From Actinomycetota bacterium (lineage in GTDB: Bacteria > Actinomycetota > Actinomycetes > Nanopelagicales > Nanopelagicaceae): a DNA stretch of 5,980 nucleotides. Positions 1 through 4,790 of this stretch are shown here, one piece after another. Position 1 is the first letter of the stretch; each line of letters opens with the position of its first letter. The notes below the pieces were generated by a model. It did no database searches and was not told the origin of the DNA. It was given only the letters and a program-made list of their open reading frames with translations. The translations under genes were made by a program, and so were the position numbers. The stretch is taken from the NCBI GenBank assembly GCA_947480375.1, contig CANKCX010000050.1:1-5980 (forward strand), in the 5' to 3' direction.

Positions 1-1
1 T

Positions 2-538
2 CGTGGTTCACCAACTCGGGAAGTTTATTTTGACAGCGTAACTATTTCGGATGATCGCAGAATAGGTGCGATCGGATCTGGTTTTGCACTTGCAATGCAG
101 ACATTGGATCACACCCGAATCACGATTGCTGCACAAGCACTTGGAATTGCGCAAGGCGCATTTGAAGTTGCTACAAAATATGCCCACGAACGTAAACAGT
201 TTGGTCGCGAAATCTTTGATTTTCAGGGAGTTCAATTTATGTTGGCAGATATGGCGATGAATATTGCAGCTGCAAGACAACTTACATATGCAGCCGCGGT
301 AAAGAGTGAGCGCAATGAGAAGGATTTAACTTTCTTCGGGGCTGCAGCCAAATGTTTTGCAACTGATGTTGCGATGCGAGTAACTACGGATGCGGTGCAG
401 GTTCTTGGCGGTTATGGCTATGTTTCAGATTACCCAGTCGAACGCATGATGCGCGATGCGAAATTAACCCAAATTTATGAGGGAACCAATCAAGTACAAC
501 GCGTTGTTATGGCCCGCCATCTAGGCGACCTAAATTAA
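2..538 (+). CDS. acyl-CoA dehydrogenase, C-terminal part (5' end outside window)
   Basis: FAD-dependent oxidation of an acyl-CoA thioester to the trans-2-enoyl-CoA, with electrons passed to electron-transfer flavoprotein; cytoplasmic. The frame is open from base 2 and gives 178 residues ending in TAA at 536-538, so about the last 45% of a usual 380-residue protein is present. An ATG at 95 is internal, because the residues before it (REVYFDSVTI, then GFALAMQTLDHTRI) continue the family pattern. Also visible are the ATKYAHERKQFG stretch, the FAD/dimer motif QVLGGYGY, and IYEGTNQVQR. In medium-chain enzymes the Glu of that last motif is the catalytic base, so the protein looks active. Substrate chain length cannot be read from this fragment; a short- or branched-chain acyl-CoA role is possible. 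It faces the 5-FCL gene tail to tail with 3 bp between stop codons. Family assignment is secure, specificity is not. Confidence 0.93.
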   Translation, partial: RGSPTREVYFDSVTISDDRRIGAIGSGFALAMQTLDHTRITIAAQALGIAQGAFEVATKYAHERKQFGREIFDFQGVQFMLADMAMNIAAARQLTYAAAVKSERNEKDLTFFGAAAKCFATDVAMRVTTDAVQVLGGYGYVSDYPVERMMRDAKLTQIYEGTNQVQRVVMARHLGDLN

Positions 539-541
539 TTA

Positions 542-1093
542 TTAATCTGCGAAGCGAACAATTAAATCTGGAGTTGCAATTGCATTTAGCTTTACGTCAT
601 GCGCTTCTACCGGAAATGGTTCAACAGTTAGTTCGCCAGAATAAATAAGGCCGATTCGCCAGGCCGCAAGATTTGCAAGAGAGCGATCATATGAACCTCC
701 ACCCTGACCTAAGCGATGGCCTTCGCGGGTTGCATGCAGCGTTGGAACTATGACGATATCAATTTGATCGCCTGATATTTCTTCACCGATTGGCTCCAGA
801 ATTTTGCCGCTCTTTGAAAGCTTTGAAGAATCTCCGCTCCAAGAGATCCATTGCAAAGACTTATCTTTTGCCATCTTTGGTAGTAGTAAGCGCTTTCCGC
901 TTTTTAAAATCGCTTCATTCAAATCTTTTGTTTGTGGTTCTTCGCCATATGAGATGTAACTCGCAATTGTTGTGGCACCAGCAAATTCATTTGATTTAAC
1001 GATATGCGTCCAAGATTCTGCTAAATCACGCAACGATCTTTCGGCACGAAATCGCTTACGAAGTTCTTGCTTCTTTGCGCTAGTCATATCCAC
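542..1093 (-). CDS. 5-formyltetrahydrofolate cyclo-ligase (methenyltetrahydrofolate synthetase)
   Basis: Converts 5-formyl-THF plus ATP to 5,10-methenyl-THF, returning an inhibitory folate to the one-carbon pool; cytoplasmic. The 183-residue length is normal for the family. Visible signatures are the basic N-terminal helix (KKQELRKRFRAER, residues 7-19), the phosphate-binding loop LGQGGGSYDR at 128-137, and EAHDVKLNAIATP near 163-175, matching the usual HD...D..(V/A)TP ending. Two starts are possible: GTG at 1093 and ATG at 1087 (third codon). I keep the GTG because a TAGAGT hexamer lies exactly 6 bp upstream, which fits a leaderless transcript. Neither start has a good Shine-Dalgarno site. 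In Mycobacterium this gene also sits divergent to the galU-moeA-rimJ group, so the placement supports the call. The names fthC, ygfA and MTHFS are all used for the family, so no symbol is given. Confidence 0.93.
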   Translation of the reverse strand: MDMTSAKKQELRKRFRAERSLRDLAESWTHIVKSNEFAGATTIASYISYGEEPQTKDLNEAILKSGKRLLLPKMAKDKSLQWISWSGDSSKLSKSGKILEPIGEEISGDQIDIVIVPTLHATREGHRLGQGGGSYDRSLANLAAWRIGLIYSGELTVEPFPVEAHDVKLNAIATPDLIVRFAD

Positions 1094-1099
1094 GGAAAT

Positions 1100-1105
1100 A
1101 CTCTA
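1100..1105 (-). promoter_or_regulatory. putative -10 element for the cyclo-ligase gene, leaderless type
   Basis: Read on the minus strand, TAGAGT is followed by six bases and then GTG at 1093. TANNNT is the common actinobacterial housekeeping -10 pattern, and this spacing would place the transcription start on the start codon. No TTGACA-like -35 is evident. A six-base pattern this loose can occur by chance; the support is its repetition at other starts in the window. Confidence 0.4.
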
Positions 1106-1114
1106 TTTAAGAAG

Positions 1115-1120
1115 TAAGGT
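1115..1120 (+). promoter_or_regulatory. putative -10 element for the MoeA/Glp-like gene, leaderless type
   Basis: TAAGGT is followed by six bases (TTAGTC) and the ATG at 1127, the same geometry as the opposite promoter in this spacer. The AAGG inside it (1116-1119) could instead be a weak Shine-Dalgarno site 7 bp from the ATG, so the two readings compete. No -35 hexamer is recognisable. Confidence 0.4.
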
Positions 1121-1126
1121 TTAGTC

Positions 1127-2044
1127 ATGGAACAACAGCCGAGCGTCGAAGAGCTCTTAGAAAAGCTTCTCGAAATAGCCGTCCCATTAACACCTTTTGA
1201 TATGCCGCTATTAGATGCACATGGTGCAACTCTGGCTTCAGATATTTATGCAGGTGAAAGATTGGTGCTTCGTGGCGGTTCCCGAATTCGTTCAACTCAG
1301 ATTGGGCTTGCCGCATCAATTGGGTTAGATCGCCTACCAACACTTCCACACCCTCGGGTCGTTGTAATTTCTGCTGGTGATGATTTGGTTGAGCCAGGTC
1401 AACCACTTTCAGATTCCGAAGATGAATTTGAAACTAATTCATGGATGCTCACAACCGCAGTTCGTGAAGCCGGTGCAAATGGGTTTCGTGTTCATACAAT
1501 TCCCGAAAATCACCAACAATTAAAAGAGGTAATTGAAGATCAATTAGTTCGTGCTGATCTAATAGTTATAAGCGGAGAACGCCACGACGAATCCTTTGAA
1601 TTAATTACCGCGGTCTTGAAAGAACTTGGTGAAATCACCACCGTTCGCCCGAAGATGAGCGAGAGCGGGCTTCATAATTTTGGCCTAATTGGTCCAGATA
1701 AGACGCCAGTAATCACCCTGCCCGGAGATCCAGTCGTCGCCGGAATTGCAGCTGAAATTTTTGTCCGCCCAATGATCCGCAAAATGCTTGGCGCCCCAAA
1801 TATTTTCCGGAATCAACTAAAAGCTAAGTTAAAGAATTCGATAACTGCCACACCTGGTGAAAGCGGATTTGTCCGCGCCACCTTAACTTCAGAGAACGGT
1901 GTTGTAGCAACAGCTTTGGAAGAGCAGGGAGACTTAGTCTCGCTATCCGATGCACACGCTTTGATAGTTGTTCCAGAAAATTCAGTCGGCCTAAAGGCTG
2001 GCGAAATTGTCGATGTGATGATCCTCGAACGGAGTTCGAATTAA
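1127..2044 (+). CDS. MoeA/gephyrin-like protein lacking domain II and active-site residues; likely Glp-type cell-division protein
   Basis: The protein has 305 residues; MoeA usually has about 400. Residues 1-42 match the MoeA start (LLDAHGATLASDIYA), then the sequence jumps to GERLVLRGGSRI (43-54), which in MoeA follows domain II. About 100 residues, including PPFDxSxMDGYA, are absent in frame. The MogA-like domain III follows (about 75-220: PRVVVISAGDDLVEPG, LPGDP at 198-202), then domain IV (about 226-305: SLSDAHALIVVP). Set against E. coli MoeA as I recall it, the acidic residues of GDEL, DTN and SVGEAD become D86, E102 and E158. SGGVSVG becomes SGERHDE, and both lysines of KPGKP become S178 and G181. 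Molybdate insertion is therefore unlikely. In Corynebacterium glutamicum the MoeA paralogue Glp acts in the FtsZ/SepF divisome with GlpR; a GlpR-like gene lies two genes downstream here. The family match is seen; the division role is inferred from context. Confidence 0.85.
   Translation: MEQQPSVEELLEKLLEIAVPLTPFDMPLLDAHGATLASDIYAGERLVLRGGSRIRSTQIGLAASIGLDRLPTLPHPRVVVISAGDDLVEPGQPLSDSEDEFETNSWMLTTAVREAGANGFRVHTIPENHQQLKEVIEDQLVRADLIVISGERHDESFELITAVLKELGEITTVRPKMSESGLHNFGLIGPDKTPVITLPGDPVVAGIAAEIFVRPMIRKMLGAPNIFRNQLKAKLKNSITATPGESGFVRATLTSENGVVATALEEQGDLVSLSDAHALIVVPENSVGLKAGEIVDVMILERSSN
2031..2034 (+). promoter_or_regulatory. Shine-Dalgarno site for the rimJ-like gene
   Basis: GGAG lies inside the last codons of the MoeA-like gene, 10 bp before the TTG at 2045. 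It supports this non-ATG start immediately after the upstream stop codon and suggests coupled translation of the two genes. Confidence 0.55.
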
Positions 2045-2626
2045 TTGAGTACAAGTTCAGATTGGCCGATAAAACTTCGCGATGGCGAGCTTCATCTGCG
2101 CCCACTTCGACTTCGGGATAAGAAAATTTGGGATATTTCGCGTCAACAAAATCGGGAATGGCTGACTCCATGGGAGGCAACTCGACCCGAAATTGAATCG
2201 CACCTACCGCTTCCATCATTTATTGGCATGGTCTTTCAATATCGCAAAGATGGCGAGCGACTTAGGTCAATTTCACTAGGGATTTGGCTCAAAGAAAATG
2301 ACACCGAGAGATTTATCGGGCAAATAACAATGGGCGGAATAGTTTTTGGGGCAATGCGCGGTGCCCATATTGGATATTGGATCGATCAAAGATTCGCAAA
2401 CCAGGGTTACACAACAAGGGCAGTAGCTCTCTTAACTAATTTCGGCTTAAACCAGTTATCCCTGCATCGAATAGAGATTAATTTACGGCCGGAAAATGAG
2501 GCATCCAAGCGGGTAGCTGAAAAATGTGGCTATATTTTTGAGGGAATTAGACCTCGCTATTTACATATCGATGGGGCCTGGCGCGATCATTTAACTTATG
2601 TAATAGAAAACCCAAAAGTTAAATAA
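2045..2626 (+). CDS. rimJ: RimJ/RimL-type GNAT N-acetyltransferase
   Basis: Expected to transfer acetyl from acetyl-CoA to a protein N-terminal amine, as RimJ does on ribosomal protein S5; the true target here is unknown. The 193 residues show a GNAT fold: the N-terminal LRDGELHLRPLRLRD, then the mid-domain IGYWIDQRFANQGYTTRAV (109-127) with the acetyl-CoA pyrophosphate loop around NQGYT. LHRIEINLRPENEASKRV (140-157) and EKCGYIFEG (159-167) follow. The ending RYLHIDGAWRDHLT (171-184) is characteristic of actinobacterial RimJ proteins. The start is TTG, directly after the TAA of the MoeA-like gene, with GGAG 10 bp upstream; no better in-frame start is seen before the conserved LRDGELHLRP. In Mycobacterium the same gene also separates moeA1 from the GlpR-like gene. 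That conserved slot raises the possibility of a division-related target, but nothing in the sequence proves it. Confidence 0.88.
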   Translation: MSTSSDWPIKLRDGELHLRPLRLRDKKIWDISRQQNREWLTPWEATRPEIESHLPLPSFIGMVFQYRKDGERLRSISLGIWLKENDTERFIGQITMGGIVFGAMRGAHIGYWIDQRFANQGYTTRAVALLTNFGLNQLSLHRIEINLRPENEASKRVAEKCGYIFEGIRPRYLHIDGAWRDHLTYVIENPKVK

Positions 2627-2705
2627 TTCATACCTATTACTTTCACTTTAGACATACCGCTCAAATCCCGAGCTTTTACCCTGCCTAGAATTATCGTTCT
2701 ACTCC
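2627..2705 (+). other. 79-bp intergenic region, longest gap in the window
   Basis: This is the only spacer above 35 bp. I see no hairpin with a T-tract, no RNA gene and no repeat in it. Apart from the possible -10 hexamers near its right end it holds nothing I can name. Confidence 0.5.
2686..2697 (+). promoter_or_regulatory. possible -10 element(s) for the GlpR-like gene
   Basis: The 79-bp gap after the rimJ-like gene contains TAGAAT (2686-2691) and an adjoining TATCGT (2692-2697), which ends 8 bp before the ATG at 2706. Either could drive a leaderless or near-leaderless transcript. No Shine-Dalgarno site and no -35 hexamer are visible, and the spacing departs from the 6 bp seen elsewhere. 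Read-through from the upstream genes is equally possible. Confidence 0.3.
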
Positions 2706-3461
2706 ATGGCGTCCGGTTTTATCTACCTAATCATCCTTGGGATGTGGGCGGCCTATTTCTTGCCGAAGTGGATCACAAGCCATGACGAAGCAACCGGCAA
2801 ATCGGCCGAAAGATATAAGAGCGCAATGCGAGTTGTTGGCGAAACTGGTTCAGTAAATTCAACTCCTAACAACACCGAAAATATTAAATTACAAAATCAA
2901 ATTGCTAATCGTCGAATTATTTTTGGTTCGATCTCATTCTCCTTTCTTTTAATTGGGTTGCTCTGTGCAATCGGCGTAATTTCAACTCCAATTTTATTAA
3001 TCCCAACTTCAGCGCTTGCGATTTATGTTGTACATGTTCGAAGACAGATTGTTGCTGCCCAATTGAAACAACGAAGGTTAAAAGCTTTCCAACAAATTTC
3101 ATCTGCAACAGTAATTACCGAACCAATCGAACGAATTACATTTTCTTCTAGAGTTGATTTTGTATCAGAGAATAAAGAACATTGGATTCCATTAATTGAT
3201 CGGATAGATACTGCAGGCGTAGTTGTAATTCCAAAAGATGGTGGAGCTTGGCAACCAACTCGAGTCCCTAAACCAACTTATGCAACAGCACCAAAAGCTA
3301 TTCCTTCAAATCGCGTAATTGATTTAACCGTTCCTGGTGTTTGGAGCGCAGCGCATCAAGCTGAACTTGAAGAGGGCCTAATGCCAACTCGTGACGATTT
3401 ATTTGATCAAGAGCTTGAAGAGAACGCCGCTAATAATCGATACGGTGTTGTTAACGAATAA
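2706..3461 (+). CDS. GlpR/SepX-like actinobacterial membrane protein (divisome-associated)
   Basis: A 251-residue membrane protein. Hydrophobic segments lie at about 4-20 (FIYLIILGMWAAYFLP) and as a tight hairpin at about 71-91 and 93-110. The flanking charge (KW at 21, RR at 69-70, VRRQ and KQRRLK at 111-125) suggests an outside N-terminus, with the 21-70 loop and the 113-251 tail in the cytoplasm. The tail has WQPTRVPKPTY (182-192) and IDLTVPGVWSAAHQAELEE (205-223), resembling the W-x-P...PLPTY and IDL-PG-W pattern I know from mycobacterial Rv0996-type proteins. An acidic end follows (DDLFDQELEEN). Corynebacterial GlpR is the membrane receptor of the gephyrin-like Glp, and Streptomyces SepX is its counterpart in septation. 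The adjacent Glp-like gene supports the same pairing here. The start ATG at 2706 directly precedes the first membrane segment. No enzymatic motif is seen. Name and role rest on topology, tail motifs and synteny, not on an alignment. Confidence 0.72.
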   Translation: MASGFIYLIILGMWAAYFLPKWITSHDEATGKSAERYKSAMRVVGETGSVNSTPNNTENIKLQNQIANRRIIFGSISFSFLLIGLLCAIGVISTPILLIPTSALAIYVVHVRRQIVAAQLKQRRLKAFQQISSATVITEPIERITFSSRVDFVSENKEHWIPLIDRIDTAGVVVIPKDGGAWQPTRVPKPTYATAPKAIPSNRVIDLTVPGVWSAAHQAELEEGLMPTRDDLFDQELEENAANNRYGVVNE

Positions 3462-3465
3462 TTAG

Positions 3466-4758
3466 TTAGATCCACGATGGCAACCACATGTGGTCATGCC
3501 ATGCGTTATATGAAATTGGTGTGCCCAGAAATAGCGGCAAGAAATATAAGAAATTAAGAAGAACCAAAGCGCCAAAAACAAAGGCTATTTGCTTCTGATT
3601 GCGAGCAACTTTGCTTAACAGATAAACCAGAGTTAAGAGAAGAAATGGCTCGAAGGAAATGGAATAGAAGCTAAACATTGTGCGCTCTTGAAAGGCAAAC
3701 CAAGGTAGATAACAAGCTGCAATTACTATAAGCAGAATTTCAGCAGACCAATCACGCTTGCTTATCCAATAACCAAAGGTAATTAATAAAGCCAGAGTTG
3801 CCGCCCACCAAAGAATAGGTGTCCCAATTGCTAAAACTTCTTGTGCGCAATTTGTCGTGCCACAGTTCTTTGGAGTTCCGTAGAAGAAGGAAGTTGGACG
3901 TCCTTGAATCAACCAGCTCCAGGGATTAGCTTCATATGGATGTGAATCATTTAAGTGGGCATGGAAATTAAAAATTTCTGCGTGATAATGCCAGAAAGAT
4001 TTTAAAGTATTTGCCGACCAATTTCGGTCCCATCCAGTTTTGGTAAGAAACCAACCTGCCCAAGACGCGACATAAATAAGTATCGGGAAAATTCCAAATT
4101 GTAGAAACCTATATAAGAAAGTTTTCGAGAGCACTGCGCGAATCGGATTTTCTAAACCAAGAGCGCGAAACTTTCGATAATCTAAAATTAAGACTAAGAA
4201 TGCAAGAGCTACTAAAAGATAAAGGCCGCTCCACTTTGTAGAAACTGCTAAACCAAGGGAAAGTGCAGCTATCCAATATTTCTCATGCAAGAAAGTAAGA
4301 ACAGCAATTTGGATAAAGAAGAGCAGAAAAATATCTAGAAGTGCGGTTCTTGAATGCACTAAATGAAGTCCATCTGCAGAAATAAGTAGCGTTGCAAAGA
4401 TACTTAGAAGCTGATTATTGAATAACTTTTTAGCAGTGAAATACATTAAGACAATTGAAATTGAACCGATCATTGCGGCTGAAAAGCGCCAACCAAACTC
4501 GTTATAACCAAAGAGTTTTATTCCAATGGCAATTAACCATTTACCAACAGGGGGATGAACAATAAATTCTGCTGCGCCAGTCTTGGCATCCAGCTCTACG
4601 CCATTTGTTAAAAGTGAATGCGCATTTGTTGTGTAATAAACCTCGTCAAAGATTTTTCCCTTAGGCAATCCAAGGTTCCACAATCTAAGGAGCAGCCCAA
4701 GCGCACCGAATCCCAGGGCGATTGCCCAATCTCGAGATATACGGATTTGGGTTGTCAT
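3466..4758 (-). CDS. protein O-mannosyltransferase, GT39 family (Rv1002c-like)
   Basis: A polytopic membrane enzyme expected to move mannose from polyprenyl-phosphate-mannose to Ser/Thr of proteins crossing the membrane through Sec. The 430 residues are rich in hydrophobic helices. The first extracytoplasmic loop carries FDEVYY (37-42); the Asp-Glu pair D38-E39 is the catalytic/metal motif of this GT-C family. Next come HPPVGKW (68-74), HSRTALLD (135-142), STKWSGLY (173-180) and SHPYEANPWSW (272-282), and the typical ending WHDHMWLPSWI. Two cysteines in one loop (C299, C304) could form a disulfide. The actinobacterial enzymes I know have about 500 residues, so this is a compact form with shorter loops. 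It converges on the GlpR-like gene (4 bp apart) and diverges from rsmI, as in mycobacteria (Rv1002c/Rv1003). The start is ATG at 4758, with TAGGCT 6 bp upstream. Confidence 0.88.
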   Translation of the reverse strand: MTTQIRISRDWAIALGFGALGLLLRLWNLGLPKGKIFDEVYYTTNAHSLLTNGVELDAKTGAAEFIVHPPVGKWLIAIGIKLFGYNEFGWRFSAAMIGSISIVLMYFTAKKLFNNQLLSIFATLLISADGLHLVHSRTALLDIFLLFFIQIAVLTFLHEKYWIAALSLGLAVSTKWSGLYLLVALAFLVLILDYRKFRALGLENPIRAVLSKTFLYRFLQFGIFPILIYVASWAGWFLTKTGWDRNWSANTLKSFWHYHAEIFNFHAHLNDSHPYEANPWSWLIQGRPTSFFYGTPKNCGTTNCAQEVLAIGTPILWWAATLALLITFGYWISKRDWSAEILLIVIAACYLPWFAFQERTMFSFYSISFEPFLLLTLVYLLSKVARNQKQIAFVFGALVLLNFLYFLPLFLGTPISYNAWHDHMWLPSWI

Positions 4759-4764
4759 GAGGAA

Positions 4765-4770
4765 AGCCTA
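4765..4770 (-). promoter_or_regulatory. putative -10 element for the mannosyltransferase gene, leaderless type
   Basis: On the minus strand TAGGCT is followed by six bases (TTCCTC) and the ATG at 4758. It matches TANNNT with the same spacing as at 1100-1105 and 1115-1120. The TAGG could also act as a poor Shine-Dalgarno site. No -35 hexamer is recognisable. Confidence 0.4.
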
Positions 4771-4778
4771 AAGCCTGC

Positions 4779-4784
4779 GAGAAT
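4779..4784 (+). promoter_or_regulatory. weak -10-like element for rsmI
   Basis: GAGAAT lies 6 bp before the ATG at 4791. It keeps the A2 and final T of TANNNT but not the first T. The spacing is the reason to list it. rsmI must be transcribed from within this 32-bp spacer or from inside the divergent gene. Confidence 0.25.
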
Positions 4785-4790
4785 TGCCCA

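Noticed and set aside
534..546. AT-rich near-palindrome ATTAATTATTAAT between the convergent stop codons
   Set aside because: It is very short, has no GC stem and no T-tract, and is explained by stop codons in AT-rich DNA; not a credible terminator or binding site.
1125..1406. Minus-strand 93-codon open frame under the MoeA-like gene
   Set aside because: It lies wholly antisense to a well-supported gene, has no recognisable motif and no start signal; a shadow of coding bias.
1127..2044. A frameshift or sequencing error as the cause of the short MoeA-like protein
   Set aside because: The frame is continuous, both sides of the junction match MoeA segments in the same frame, and no domain II remnant is seen in other frames nearby.
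1824..2219. Minus-strand 131-codon open frame across the MoeA-like/rimJ-like junction
   Set aside because: It is antisense to two real genes, and its composition (no domain, scattered P/R/S/L) fits a shadow frame.
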